The notes under the pieces were generated by a model. It searched no databases. It saw only the letters and a program-made list of their open reading frames with translations, and was not told the origin of the DNA. From NCBI RefSeq assembly GCF_003711805.1, contig NZ_QXCP01000005.1, positions 248,001-312,000 of the forward strand: 64,000 nucleotides of DNA, written 5' to 3'. Shown here piece after piece: positions 41,264-50,354 of this stretch. How positions within the stretch are numbered: the first letter of the stretch is position 1; every line of letters starts with the position of its first letter. Both the position numbers and the translations under genes were made by a program. This stretch comes from Brachybacterium sp. EE-P12 (GTDB lineage: Bacteria > Actinomycetota > Actinomycetes > Actinomycetales > Dermabacteraceae).

Positions 41264-42228
41264 GCTCGCTCTCCGTCCTGCTCGCTCTCGAAGCGGGCGC
41301 CGGGGGCGAGCCCGGCCCCACGCGCCCAGTCGGCCGCCCTCATCGGGCGCTTCCCGGCCGGGGCCAGGGTCGCGATCGCGATCGGGTCCGTGCCGGTGCC
41401 GACCAGCACCTGGCGCTTGGTCGCGCCGATCTCGCCCGGGGCGAGCGGGCCGGCGAGGGTGTCGAGGGAGCCGGGCTGGAGCGCCTCGACGCCGAGGAGC
41501 TTCGTGCGGGCGCCGTCGAGCAGGGTCCATGCCCCCGGCTGGGGGCTCATGCCGCGGATGAGGGCGCCGACCTCGGGCGCCGGGCGGGTCCAGTCGATGC
41601 GGGCCTCGGCCGGAGTGAGCTTCGCGGCATGGGTCGCGGCGGCATGGTCCTGCGTGATGAGCTCGGCGGTGCCGTCCTCGAGCGCGTCCAGAGCCTGCAG
41701 CAGGAGCCCGGCGCCGTCGACCGCCATCCGCTCCAGCAGCTCCCCCGAGGTCTCGAACTCGCCGATCGAGGTGGAGGAGGTCGCGATGACGTCGCCGGTG
41801 TCCAGGCCCTTCTCGAGCCGGAACACGCTCATCCCCGTCTCGGACTGCCCGGCGAGCACGGCCCGCTGCGCGGGTGCCGCGCCGCGCCAGGCCGGCAGGA
41901 GGGAGAAGTGGAGGTTCACCCAGCCGTGGCGGGGGATCTCGAGCGCGGTCGGGGGGACGAGGTTCCCGTAGGCGACCACGGGCGCGGCATCCGGGGCGAG
42001 ATCGCGCAGCTGCTGCAGCACGTCGGCATCGCGCAGGCTCGCCGGGGTGAGCACCGGCACACCGGCCTCGAGGGCGAGTGCCTTCACGGGCGAGGGGGCG
42101 AGCTTCCGGCCGCGCCCGGAAGGGGCGTCGGCGCGCGTGAGCACGGCGACGACGTCGTGGCGCGAGTCGAGCAGGGCGCGCAGGGAGGGAAGGGCGGCTT
42201 CGGGGGTGCCGGCGAAGACAAGACGCAT
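41260..42228 (-). CDS. fmt: Methionyl-tRNA formyltransferase
   Basis: A 322-residue enzyme that formylates initiator Met-tRNA. MRLVFAGTPEAALPSLRAL, WVNLHFSLLPAWRGAAPAQRAVLAG (Asn-x-His catalytic and SLLP motif, split for reading), and GLDTGDVIAT with the catalytic Asp are all present. The C-terminal OB-type domain (GATKRQVLVGTGTDPIAIA) binds tRNA. First gene of fmt-rsmB-rpe. TAGACT, nine bases from the ATG, could be the -10 of a nearly leaderless transcript. Confidence 0.95.
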   Translation of the reverse strand: MRLVFAGTPEAALPSLRALLDSRHDVVAVLTRADAPSGRGRKLAPSPVKALALEAGVPVLTPASLRDADVLQQLRDLAPDAAPVVAYGNLVPPTALEIPRHGWVNLHFSLLPAWRGAAPAQRAVLAGQSETGMSVFRLEKGLDTGDVIATSSTSIGEFETSGELLERMAVDGAGLLLQALDALEDGTAELITQDHAAATHAAKLTPAEARIDWTRPAPEVGALIRGMSPQPGAWTLLDGARTKLLGVEALQPGSLDTLAGPLAPGEIGATKRQVLVGTGTDPIAIATLAPAGKRPMRAADWARGAGLAPGARFESEQDGERA

Positions 42229-42276
42229 GATGAGGCGAGTCTACGGTCCCTCCAGCAGCTCACGCAGGGACCCGCC

Positions 42277-42282
42277 TAGAGT
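42277..42282 (+). promoter_or_regulatory. -10 box ahead of an 8-codon leaderless ORF
   Basis: TAGAGT, seven bases, then ATG 42290. That ATG opens a short ORF rather than the transporter itself. Confidence 0.5.
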
Positions 42283-42289
42283 GGGACCC

Positions 42290-42316
42290 ATGACGGTGAG
42301 CTCGGGCGAGGGATGA
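42290..42316 (+). CDS. Short upstream ORF (8 residues), translationally coupled to the MFS gene
   Basis: ATG 42290 to TGA 42316 encodes MTVSSGEG. The TGA overlaps the ATG of the MFS gene (ATGA), and the -10 box lies seven bases before the first ATG, so ribosomes loading on a leaderless mRNA would terminate exactly at the transporter start. No Shine-Dalgarno with good spacing serves the transporter, which supports coupling. The peptide itself has no recognisable role. It may simply deliver ribosomes, or it may be a regulatory leader. Confidence 0.45.
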   Translation: MTVSSGEG

Positions 42317-43515
42317 GCGAGATCTCCCCGCCCGCCGGGCATGCGCTCGGCTCCCCCGCCTACCGCCGCCTCCAGGCGGCGCTGGTGTGCGCCGGGATCG
42401 CCTGCTTCGCACAGCTGTACTCCCCGCAGGGCATCCTGCAGCTGATCTCCGCCGACCTCGACATCGGGGCGGAGCGAGCCGCGCTCACCGTCTCCGCGGC
42501 GACCGGCGGGCTGGCCCTCGCCGTGATGCCATGGTCCTTCGTCGGCGACCGGATCGGTCGTCGTCCCGCGATGATCGCCGCGGTCGGCTCCGCGACGGTG
42601 CTCGCGCTCCTCGCCGCGTGGTCGCCGAGCGTCCCGCTGCTGCTGGGGCTGCGCTTCCTCGAGGGCGCCGCCCTCGGCGGCGTGCCGGCGCTGGCCATGG
42701 CGTACCTCTCCGAGGAGGTCGATGCCCGGGCACGAGCGGTGGCCGCGGGATGGTTCGTCGCCGGCACCACCCTGGGAGGCCTCTCCGGGCGCATCCTCGC
42801 CACCCCGGTCGCCGACCTGCTGGGATGGCGGGCGGGGATGACCGCAGTGGTGCTGCTCGCCGTCCTCGCCGCGACGGGCTTCACCCTCCTCGCACCGCGG
42901 GAGCGGCGCTTCGCACCCCGAGCAGAGGCGCGCGGCGGAAGAGCGCGCCGCCTGCTCGAGCCGCTGCGGGACCCGGGCCAGATCGCACTGCTGGCCTGCG
43001 CGTTCCTGCTCATGGGTGGGTTCGTGGCGATCTACAACTATCTCGCCTTCCACCTCAGCGCCCCGCCCTATCTGCTGCCCGCGGCGCTGATCGGTCTGGT
43101 GTTCCTCGCCTATCTCGGCGGGACCCTCTCCTCCCCCATCGCGGGGCGGCTCGCGGCCGCACACGGACGCCTGCCGGTGATGCTCGGCTCGATGGCCCTC
43201 ATGCTGCTCGGCCTGCTGCTGACGCTCGCCCCGCCGCTGCCCGTGCTGCTGCTGGGCCTGGCGCTGATGACAGCGGGGTTCTTCGGCGCCCACTCGGTGG
43301 CCAGCGGCTGGGCCGGGGCGCGGTCCGCCGGGTCCCGCTCCCAGGCGACGGGCCTGTACAACCTCGCCTACTACGCGGGCTCGAGCGTGCTGGGGTGGGC
43401 GCTCGGCCTCGTGCTCGAGGACGCGGGATGGGGCGGGGTCGTCGGCGCGGTGTGCGCGGCGGTGCTGCTCGCCGCTCTCGCCGCGCTCGCGCTGCTGCGG
43501 GCCGAGGTCCGATAG
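42313..43515 (+). CDS. MFS transporter, YnfM-like
   Basis: A 400-residue membrane protein with 12 predicted helices. FAQLYSPQGILQLISADL in helix 1 and AVMPWSFVGDRIGRRPAMI, the MFS motif A (G-D-R-I-G-R-R), resemble the YnfM/arabinose-efflux-like group of drug/H+ antiporters. [28 protein letters not shown] (split for reading: SGWAGARSAG and SQATGLYNLAYYAGSS) is conserved in helix 10-11. Substrate unknown. The upstream 8-codon ORF overlaps its start. It converges on the dicarboxylate symporter gene. Confidence 0.85.
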   Translation: MSEISPPAGHALGSPAYRRLQAALVCAGIACFAQLYSPQGILQLISADLDIGAERAALTVSAATGGLALAVMPWSFVGDRIGRRPAMIAAVGSATVLALLAAWSPSVPLLLGLRFLEGAALGGVPALAMAYLSEEVDARARAVAAGWFVAGTTLGGLSGRILATPVADLLGWRAGMTAVVLLAVLAATGFTLLAPRERRFAPRAEARGGRARRLLEPLRDPGQIALLACAFLLMGGFVAIYNYLAFHLSAPPYLLPAALIGLVFLAYLGGTLSSPIAGRLAAAHGRLPVMLGSMALMLLGLLLTLAPPLPVLLLGLALMTAGFFGAHSVASGWAGARSAGSRSQATGLYNLAYYAGSSVLGWALGLVLEDAGWGGVVGAVCAAVLLAALAALALLRAEVR

Positions 43516-43537
43516 CGGGCCCGTCGGAGTCACCGCG

Positions 43538-45166
43538 TCAGTACACGAGGGAGAACACCCACACCGCGAGGGTCATGGTGGTCGCGGTGATCAGGACGAT
43601 CCCGATGAGGTTCAGCCAGAGCCCCGCCCCGGCCATCTGGGGGATGCGCACGTACCCGGAGCCGTAGGCGATGGCATTCGGCGGAGTCGCGACCGGCAGC
43701 ATGAACGCGCAGGTGGCGGCCAGGGCGACGGGGATCGCGAGCAGCATCGGGTCCACCCCGATGCCGACGGCGACGGCGGTGGCGACCGGGAGGAAGGTCG
43801 CGGCGGTCGCGGTGTTCGAGGTCAGCTCGGTGAGGAAGAGGATCCCGGCGGCGACGATCGCGACGACGAGCACCACCGGCAGCCCGCCGATCCCGGCGGT
43901 GACCTCGCCGATCCACGCGGTCAGGCCGGAAGAGCTGAACTGGGCCGACAGCGCCAGGCCCCCGCCGAACAGGAGCAGCACGCCCCAGGGCAGCTTCACG
44001 GCCGCGTCCCAGTCCAGCAGGCGCACGCCCCGGGCCGCGCCGGCGGGCAGCACGAACAGCGCCAGCGCGACGACCATCGCGATGCCGGCGTCGCCGATCG
44101 GCGGATCGCCCGCCTCCAGGACCTGCCAGATCAGCGGGATGAACACCCAGCTGAGCGCCGCGAGGACGAACACGCCGAGCACCCGCAGCTCACCGGAGGA
44201 GATCCTCCCCAGCTTGCGCCGCTCCTCGCGGATCAGCTCCGCACCGCCGGGGATCTCGCTGATCTCGGGCCTGAAGAGCACCTTCGTCAGCAGCAGCCAG
44301 GCGATCAGCAGGAACACCGCCGCGATCGGCGCCCCGACCACCATCCAGCGGCCGAAGCCGAGGGTGATCCCGAACTCCTGGCTCATGTGGGCGGCGAGGA
44401 GGGCGTTGGGCGGGGTGCCGATGATGGTGGCCAGCGAGCCGATCGAAGCGGCGTAGGCGATGCCGAGCATGAGCGCGGTGCCGAAGTTCGAGCGGACCGC
44501 GGAGCTCGCGGGGCCCTCCTCATCGGGCGCGGGGTCCACGCCCTCGCCGGGCTCCTCGCCCTTCCGCTCGGCGTCCTCGAGCCGGAGCCGGTTCACGAGC
44601 ACCAGCACGGACACGCCGATGGGGAGCATCATCACAGCGGTGGCCGTGTTCGAGACCCACATCGAGATGAAGCCGGTGGCGACCATGAACCCGAGCACGA
44701 GCAGGGAGGGGCTGGCACCGATGCGGTCCACGATCGCGAGCGCGATCCGCTTGTGGAGGTCCCAGCGCTGCATCGCCAGGGCGAGCATGAACCCGCCCAT
44801 GAACAGGAAGATGATGTTGTTGCCGTAGGAGGCGCCGACGTCGTCGAAGCCGACCTCCGGGCTCAGCACCGGGAAGATCACCAGCGGCACCAGGGCGGTG
44901 GCGGGGATCGGCAGCGCCTCGGTCATCCACCAGGTCGCCATGAGCACGGCCGTCGCGGCGGTGAGCTTCGCGGCGTGGGGCACGTCCGCCGGCATCACCA
45001 GATAGATCAGGAGCGCGGCGATCAGTCCGGCGCCGAGGCCGATGCGCCGCACGAGCACGGTCCGTCCGGTCTCGGCCGAGGCGCGCTCCCCCTCGGAGAG
45101 ATCGGGGCGCTCCGGTGTCGGGGAGGAGGTCGTGGGATCGGACGTCGGGGAGGCGTCGGAGGCCAT
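43538..45166 (-). CDS. DASS/SLC13-family sodium:dicarboxylate (anion) symporter
   Basis: A 542-residue transporter with a hydrophilic N-terminus (about 45 residues) and about 11 helices. Both Na+/substrate-binding SNT motifs are intact: SMWVSNTATAVMMLPIGV and ELTSNTATAATFLPVATA, as in VcINDY. FMLPVATPPNAIAYGSG completes the second repeat. It is expected to import succinate, malate or related acids with Na+. Start 45166 has AAGGGA upstream; an ATG five codons earlier sits on that site. TAGGGT on the upstream strand may be the -10. Confidence 0.88.
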   Translation of the reverse strand: MASDASPTSDPTTSSPTPERPDLSEGERASAETGRTVLVRRIGLGAGLIAALLIYLVMPADVPHAAKLTAATAVLMATWWMTEALPIPATALVPLVIFPVLSPEVGFDDVGASYGNNIIFLFMGGFMLALAMQRWDLHKRIALAIVDRIGASPSLLVLGFMVATGFISMWVSNTATAVMMLPIGVSVLVLVNRLRLEDAERKGEEPGEGVDPAPDEEGPASSAVRSNFGTALMLGIAYAASIGSLATIIGTPPNALLAAHMSQEFGITLGFGRWMVVGAPIAAVFLLIAWLLLTKVLFRPEISEIPGGAELIREERRKLGRISSGELRVLGVFVLAALSWVFIPLIWQVLEAGDPPIGDAGIAMVVALALFVLPAGAARGVRLLDWDAAVKLPWGVLLLFGGGLALSAQFSSSGLTAWIGEVTAGIGGLPVVLVVAIVAAGILFLTELTSNTATAATFLPVATAVAVGIGVDPMLLAIPVALAATCAFMLPVATPPNAIAYGSGYVRIPQMAGAGLWLNLIGIVLITATTMTLAVWVFSLVY

Positions 45167-45247
45167 GGCGGGTCCCTTCATCGCGTCGTCGCGGCGGGCT
45201 GGCGGTGACCTGCACCCTAGCAGCGGCGATGCGGGCGCGCCCGGGGT

Positions 45248-47515
45248 TCAGAACACGTCCGGCGGGTCCATCCGCACGCGGAGGGAGCCCCTGGCCTTGC
45301 GGGCGCTGCGGGCGGCGACGCCGGCGCGGAGCGCGGCGGCGAGCTCGCGCGAGCGCTCGGGCGGCAGGCGCAGCACGGCGCGGGAGCGGCCGGCCTGATC
45401 GGGGCCCTCGAGGTCGACGGGGCCGAGCACCTCGGTGCCGTCCGGCAGCTCGGTCGACTCGAGGAAGGCGCGGCACGCCTCCCGCTCCCCCACCACCTCG
45501 GCGACGCGGCGGAAGGGCGGCAGGTCCAGCTCGCGGCGGTCCTCGAGGATCCGGTCCAGGAAGAGCGCGGAGCGGTGGGCGACCAGGTCGCGGATCGCGG
45601 GCAGGGTCGAGGTGCCGACGACCAGCACCTCCCCTCCCTGCTCGGCGGTGCGGACCAGGCTGATCGCGCCGCGCCAGCGCCGCACGGCCTCGACGTCGGC
45701 GTCGAAGGCGGCCCGGCCGAGCATCGCGTCGGCGTCCAGGAGCAGGCTGGCGCTGTAGCGGCCCTCGGGGGCGGGCTCCGCGCCGGGGGTCGCCACGACG
45801 ATGCCGTGCTCGGGCACCGCATCGTCCTCGAGGGGGCCGTGGGCGCCGCCCGCGACCGTGAGGGGGACGTCCGGGAAGGCGCGGTGGAGCTCCTCGGCGG
45901 TGCGGGTGGATCCGATCACCATCGCCCTCACCCGGGTGCGGTCGCATTCCGGGCAGCGGTAGCCGTCCTCGCGCCGCCCGCAGACGGTGCAGTGCAGCGG
46001 CCCGTCGCGACCGCGCAGGGACAGCGGCGCCGCGCACTCGGGGCAGCGGGCACGGGTGCCGCAGAAGGTGCAGGCGATCGCGGGGACGTAGCCGCTGCGC
46101 GGCACCTGGACCAGGACGGGCCCGGTCGCGAGGCCGCGGCGCAGCACCCGCATCGCCTCCTGCGGGAGGCGCGAGCGGCCCGAGGGGCCCTCGCGGTCGC
46201 GGAGGTACTGGTCCATCGCCACGATCCGAGGACGCACGGCGGTGACCGGGGCCGGCACCGGCTCGAGCCGCGCGAGATAGCCGGCCTCGGTGAGCGCGCG
46301 CATGGTCACCGACTCGCTGGTGGCGAGGAACAGCAGGGCGCAGCGCTCCTCGGCGGAGCGGCACTGGAGGACGGTGCGGGTGTGGGGGTAGGGGGCGCGG
46401 GGCTCCTCGAGCAGGTCGTCGGCCTCGTCGTAGCAGATCACGAGGCCGAGGTCGCGCACGGGGGCGAAGGCGGCGGAGCGGTTGCCGAGCACGACGCGGG
46501 TCGCGCCGCGCAGGATGCGGCGGAAGGTGCGATAGCGCTTCTCGGGCCCCTCGGTGCCGGCGAGGATCTCGTGCGCGATGCCCTTCGCCGTCAGGACGCG
46601 GGAGAGCCGGGCGACGTCGCGCTGGTCGGGGGCGATGACGAGGGCACCGAGGACGGGGTCGAGGTCCGCGACGGCCTCGGCGGCGAGCTCGGTCCAGGCA
46701 TCGACGGGGTCCAGCACGAGGGAGGCGCGCGGGACGGGGCCGGTCCCGCTCCCGGCGCGAGCGATCAGGGCGGCGAGCCCCGGGTAGCGGTCGACGGAGC
46801 GGGGCGCGACGGGCGGAGCCGCGCTGTCCTCTGCGTCGGTCCCCTCCTCGGGGCTCGACTCCTCGGGGTCCGACTCGTCAGGGCCCTTCTCCTCGGAGTC
46901 CGTCGCCTCCGGTACCGGCTCCTCCGCGGCCTGCGCCTCCTTCTCCGCGGCGGCGCGATCCGCCTTCTCGGCCCGTGCGTGGCGGGGCGGCAGCGCGAGG
47001 CGGAGCACGTCGCCGACGGTGCCGGCGCAGCGCTCGGCGACCTCCTCGCACACGCGCATCATCGCGGACGGGACGACGACGTCCTCGGAGACCAGGCGGG
47101 TGAGCGGGGCGAGCGCCCGGTCGGTGGTGGGCTCGGCGCGCCGCTCGAGGACGATCCCCTCGGTGTCCTTGCCGGAGAAGCGCACCCGGACTCGCATGCC
47201 GGGACCGGCCGCGGCGGTCGCGGGCGTGACCGCGTACTCGAAGGGCCGGTCCAGATGGGGCAGCACGCCGACCAGCCGCACGCTCGCGACGGGCAGCTCC
47301 TCGACCACCTCGAAGCCGGCGGTGGTGCGCAGCCCGACGGCCCGGGCCGCGTCGGGGCGGTCCGGGCCGGTCGGCTCCTCGGCCGTGGGGGCGGGGACGG
47401 GAGCGGCGGGGGCCGCGAAGAGGGGTTCCTGGCCGTGCGCCGATTCCTCTCCGCGAGCCCCCGCCGCTCCCTGGGCGGGCGTGCTCAGCGCTTGTGCACC
47501 GCCACCAGGTCGCAC
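45248..47515 (-). CDS. priA: PriA-like primosomal protein N', degenerate helicase
   Basis: About 755 residues. N-terminal 3'-DNA-binding domain: VRLVGVLPHLDRPFEYAVTP and GMRVRVRFSGKDTEGIVLE. A helicase-like domain follows, but the Walker A site is missing: ASLVLDPVDAWTEL stands where GVTGSGKT is expected. The zinc-binding strand-switch module is intact, with CTFCGTRARCPEC and CTVCGRREDGYRCPEC. This degenerate form is usual in actinobacteria, so helicase action is doubtful, while primosome loading may remain. An acidic insert lies near residues 205-255. The start is uncertain: GTG 47515 overlaps the FKBP gene by 31 bases; a CTG at 47488 with CTGA overlap is the alternative. Confidence 0.85.
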   Translation of the reverse strand: MRPGGGAQALSTPAQGAAGARGEESAHGQEPLFAAPAAPVPAPTAEEPTGPDRPDAARAVGLRTTAGFEVVEELPVASVRLVGVLPHLDRPFEYAVTPATAAAGPGMRVRVRFSGKDTEGIVLERRAEPTTDRALAPLTRLVSEDVVVPSAMMRVCEEVAERCAGTVGDVLRLALPPRHARAEKADRAAAEKEAQAAEEPVPEATDSEEKGPDESDPEESSPEEGTDAEDSAAPPVAPRSVDRYPGLAALIARAGSGTGPVPRASLVLDPVDAWTELAAEAVADLDPVLGALVIAPDQRDVARLSRVLTAKGIAHEILAGTEGPEKRYRTFRRILRGATRVVLGNRSAAFAPVRDLGLVICYDEADDLLEEPRAPYPHTRTVLQCRSAEERCALLFLATSESVTMRALTEAGYLARLEPVPAPVTAVRPRIVAMDQYLRDREGPSGRSRLPQEAMRVLRRGLATGPVLVQVPRSGYVPAIACTFCGTRARCPECAAPLSLRGRDGPLHCTVCGRREDGYRCPECDRTRVRAMVIGSTRTAEELHRAFPDVPLTVAGGAHGPLEDDAVPEHGIVVATPGAEPAPEGRYSASLLLDADAMLGRAAFDADVEAVRRWRGAISLVRTAEQGGEVLVVGTSTLPAIRDLVAHRSALFLDRILEDRRELDLPPFRRVAEVVGEREACRAFLESTELPDGTEVLGPVDLEGPDQAGRSRAVLRLPPERSRELAAALRAGVAARSARKARGSLRVRMDPPDVF

Positions 47516-47868
47516 ACGAAGACGAGCGTCTCGCCGGGGGCGATGACGGGCGGGGCGCCGCGGTCGCCGTAGCCGAGGTGCGCGGGGATCTCGAGGCGGC
47601 GACGACCGCCGACCCTCATGCCCTGGACGCCCTGGTCCCAGCCGGTGATGACCTGGCCGACTCCGAGCTGGAAGCGCAGCGGCTCGCCGCGGTCCCAGGA
47701 GGCGTCGAACTGCTCGCCGGTGGAGTGGGAGACGCCGACGTAGTGGACGTCCACGACGTCGCCGGCACCGGCCTCCTCGCCCTCGCCGAGGATCTGGTCG
47801 GTGCTGACGAGCTCGGTGGGGGCCGGGCCCTCGGGGGCGTCGATCTCGGGCTTGGTGCGATCGCTCAT
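47485..47868 (-). CDS. FKBP-type peptidyl-prolyl isomerase, cytoplasmic
   Basis: A 127-residue single-domain FKBP. VVDVHYVGVSHSTGEQFDASW, GVGQVITGWDQGVQGMRVGG and AHLGYGDRGAPPVIAPGETL (shown in parts) are the canonical active-site strands, with Tyr, Phe, Asp, Ile and Trp in place. It catalyses cis-trans proline isomerisation. There is no signal peptide. AGGAGGAG precedes the ATG. It follows the lipoprotein FKBP gene by 37 bases and precedes priA. Confidence 0.92.
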   Translation of the reverse strand: MSDRTKPEIDAPEGPAPTELVSTDQILGEGEEAGAGDVVDVHYVGVSHSTGEQFDASWDRGEPLRFQLGVGQVITGWDQGVQGMRVGGRRRLEIPAHLGYGDRGAPPVIAPGETLVFVCDLVAVHKR

Positions 47869-47905
47869 GCGGTTCTCCTCCTGTGATGGATCAGCGGTGC
47901 AGGGA

Positions 47906-48847
47906 TCAGTCTGCCGTGTGGGCGGCGTCGAGGACGTCCACGACGAAGATCAGGGTCTCCCCGGCGAGCTCGCCCTGGTCCCCGTAGGCCTCCTCGGGCG
48001 GGATCACGAGCATCACCTGGGAGCCGACCGTCAGGTCCAGCAGGTTCTCGTCCCAGCCGGCGATGACCTGGCCGCCGCCCTGGACGAAGGAGAACGGGGC
48101 GCCGCGCTCCCAGGAGGAGTCGAACCGGGAGCCGTCGGACCACTTCCAGCCGGTGTACTGCATGGTGAGGAAGTCGCCCTCGCGGGTCTTCTCGCCGTCG
48201 CCGACGATCAGCTCCTCGCGCACGGTCTTCGTGGGGGCCTCGCCCTCGCCGGGGCCGGAGATCTCGGGCGCGCCGTCCTCGCCGAGGGTCACCTCGGGGT
48301 AGTCGCCGGAGGGCTCGCCGGGCTCGCCCTCGGCCCGCAGCGGGGAGACGATCCGCTCCACGTCGCCGACCTGGAGCAGGGAGTAGGCCTGCCCCTCGGT
48401 GCTCTGCTGCCAGCCGGCCATCACGAAGCGGGAGCCGACGGTCATCTGGGTGAACACGTCGAAGGCGGCCGGGCCGATCGTGTCGGTGGTGACCTGCACG
48501 CCGCCGGCCGGGGCGCCCTGCCACCAGGACTGGAGCACCTCGCCCGTGGAGGCGTCGACGTAGAGGTCGCGCCAGATCACGACGTCGCCGTCGGCGATGG
48601 TGTCCCCGTCGCCGGCCACGACCACCTCGGCCTGCGCGGAGGTGATCTCGAGCGGGGCGGTGAACTCGACGGTCGGCTCGGCGCCGAGGTCCTCGCTGAC
48701 GCTCACCCCGGCCAGGGCGTCGCCCCCGCCGTCGGAGGCGCCTCCCCCGTCGGACGCGCCGGAGCCCTCGTCGTCGGTGCAGGCGGCGAGGCCGATGGCG
48801 GCGGTCGCGGCGAGGGCGGTGGTCAGCAGCGTGCGGCGGCGGATCAA
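47906..48847 (-). CDS. FKBP-type peptidyl-prolyl isomerase lipoprotein
   Basis: A 313-residue exported lipoprotein. The signal peptide MIRRRTLLTTALAATAAIGLAAC ends in a lipobox (LAAC), so the Cys at residue 23 is lipidated. After a Gly/Ser/Asp linker there are two FKBP-like domains. The second (REGDFLTMQYTGWKW, GGGQVIAGWDENLLDLTVGS) looks canonical. The first, around residues 75-165, keeps the fold but has lost aromatic pocket residues, so it is probably inactive. TTG start with AAAGG upstream. It acts on the outer face of the membrane and is a substrate for Lgt/Lnt. Confidence 0.9.
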   Translation of the reverse strand: MIRRRTLLTTALAATAAIGLAACTDDEGSGASDGGGASDGGGDALAGVSVSEDLGAEPTVEFTAPLEITSAQAEVVVAGDGDTIADGDVVIWRDLYVDASTGEVLQSWWQGAPAGGVQVTTDTIGPAAFDVFTQMTVGSRFVMAGWQQSTEGQAYSLLQVGDVERIVSPLRAEGEPGEPSGDYPEVTLGEDGAPEISGPGEGEAPTKTVREELIVGDGEKTREGDFLTMQYTGWKWSDGSRFDSSWERGAPFSFVQGGGQVIAGWDENLLDLTVGSQVMLVIPPEEAYGDQGELAGETLIFVVDVLDAAHTAD

Positions 48848-48943
48848 TGGAGGACCTTTCGGATCGGCTGCCCGTGATCGGGCACCGCCCCAGGGTACGG
48901 GGCGCGCGATGTGCGGTTGCTGGGGCGCGGGGTGGGCGTCGTC

Positions 48944-50350
48944 TCAGGCGAGCGGCGGATCGGCGGCGGCGGCGCCCTGGGCGCGGATCTCCTCGAGCAG
49001 CGCGTCCACGGCCGGGTGCTCTGTGGCGAAGGGGTCCATGACCTGCACGGGCATCGCCCCCTGACGGGTCAGGCGCAGCGTGGTCCAGTCCACCACGTGG
49101 TCCACGCCGTGCTCCTGGGCGGCGGCGACCACCCGGCCGCGCAGGTGGGCGCGCGTCGTGGTGGGTGCCTGGGTGCGGGCGCGCTCGATCCGCTCCTCGG
49201 GCAGCACCGTCGGCGCCAGGCCCCGCCGCTGGAGCGCGTAGAAGACACCCCGCGCGGGGTCGATGTCGTGATAGGCGAGGTCCAGGCGCTCGATCGACGG
49301 GTCCTCGAGGTCGATCCCGCGGCGTTCCATGACCTGGGTGAACAGTCGCTCCTTGATCGCCCAGTCGAGGTTCTGCGCGGCCCAGCCGCGGTCCCCGGTG
49401 CGCACCGCGTCCAGGGCGCGCTGCCAGGTCTCGAGCACGTCGGTCTCGGAGTCCTCGGCGAGATCGGCGACATGGTCGAGCCAGCGCTGCTGGATCTCGA
49501 GGGCGCTGAGCGTGCCGCCGCCCGCGGTGGGCAGCGGCGCGGTGCCGGCGAGGTCGCGGGCCACGGCGCGGATCGCGGCGATGTCGTCGCCCAGGCCCAG
49601 CTCGGGCAGCGCACGACCGGACTCGATCGCGCGCAGCACCAGGTCTGTGGTGGCGAAGCGCAGATGGGTGGAGACCTCGCTCATCGTGGAGTCGCCGACG
49701 ATGACGTGGAGGCGACGGTAGAGGTTCGCGTCCCCGTGCGGCTCGTCGCGCGTGTTGATGATGGGCCGGGTGCGGGTGGTGGCCGAGGAGACCGCCTCCC
49801 ACATGTGGTCGCTGCGGCGGGAGAAGACGAACTGCGCCCCGGCGCCGTGGCCGGCCTCGCCCTCGACGGCGGGGGCGACGCCGCCGGCGCCGGTGACGAT
49901 CTGCCGCGTGACGAGGAAGGGCAGCAGGTAGCGGGGCAGGCGGGTGAACTCCCCGCGACGGTCCACGAGGTAGTTCTCGTGGGAGCCGAAGGCGTTGCCG
50001 GCGGAGTCGACGTTGTTCTTGAGCAGGTGGATGCGCGCGTCGTGGCCCGCCTCGGCGAGGCGCTCGTCGGCCGTGCGGGTGAGCTCGGCGAAGATCCGCT
50101 CCCCGGCGCGGTCCTGGGCGACCAGCTCCCACCAGTCGTCGCACTCTGCCGTGGCGTACTCCGGGTGGGAGCCGACGTCGAGATAGAGCCGGGCGGCGTT
50201 GCGGAGGAACACGTTCGAGGAACGGCCCATCGCGACGACGGGTCGGAACAGCTCGCGCGCGGCCTCCTCCGGCTCGAGGGCGCGGTTGCCGTCGGCGCGC
50301 ACGCACACGAGTCCGAACTCCGTCTCCAATCCTCCCACTCGGCGCTTCAT
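48944..50350 (-). CDS. pafA: Pup-protein ligase PafA
   Basis: A 468-residue carboxylate-amine ligase of the glutamine-synthetase fold that attaches Pup to lysines of target proteins with ATP. KRRVGGLETEFGLV opens the nucleotide site with the metal Glu residues; LKNNVDSAGNAFGSHENYLV and RPIINTRDEPHGD follow, and [13 protein letters not shown] is conserved. Without the Dop-loop insertion it is PafA, not Dop. It starts four bases after pup, the slot where prcB and prcA usually lie. Coupled with pup, dop and arc in one leftward operon. Confidence 0.96.
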   Translation of the reverse strand: MKRRVGGLETEFGLVCVRADGNRALEPEEAARELFRPVVAMGRSSNVFLRNAARLYLDVGSHPEYATAECDDWWELVAQDRAGERIFAELTRTADERLAEAGHDARIHLLKNNVDSAGNAFGSHENYLVDRRGEFTRLPRYLLPFLVTRQIVTGAGGVAPAVEGEAGHGAGAQFVFSRRSDHMWEAVSSATTRTRPIINTRDEPHGDANLYRRLHVIVGDSTMSEVSTHLRFATTDLVLRAIESGRALPELGLGDDIAAIRAVARDLAGTAPLPTAGGGTLSALEIQQRWLDHVADLAEDSETDVLETWQRALDAVRTGDRGWAAQNLDWAIKERLFTQVMERRGIDLEDPSIERLDLAYHDIDPARGVFYALQRRGLAPTVLPEERIERARTQAPTTTRAHLRGRVVAAAQEHGVDHVVDWTTLRLTRQGAMPVQVMDPFATEHPAVDALLEEIRAQGAAAADPPLA

Positions 50351-50354
50351 CGGG

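Noticed and set aside
50351-50354. Space for prcB/prcA between pup and pafA
   Set aside because: Only four bases separate the two genes, and no proteasome subunit motif was seen in any frame of the surrounding 20 kb.
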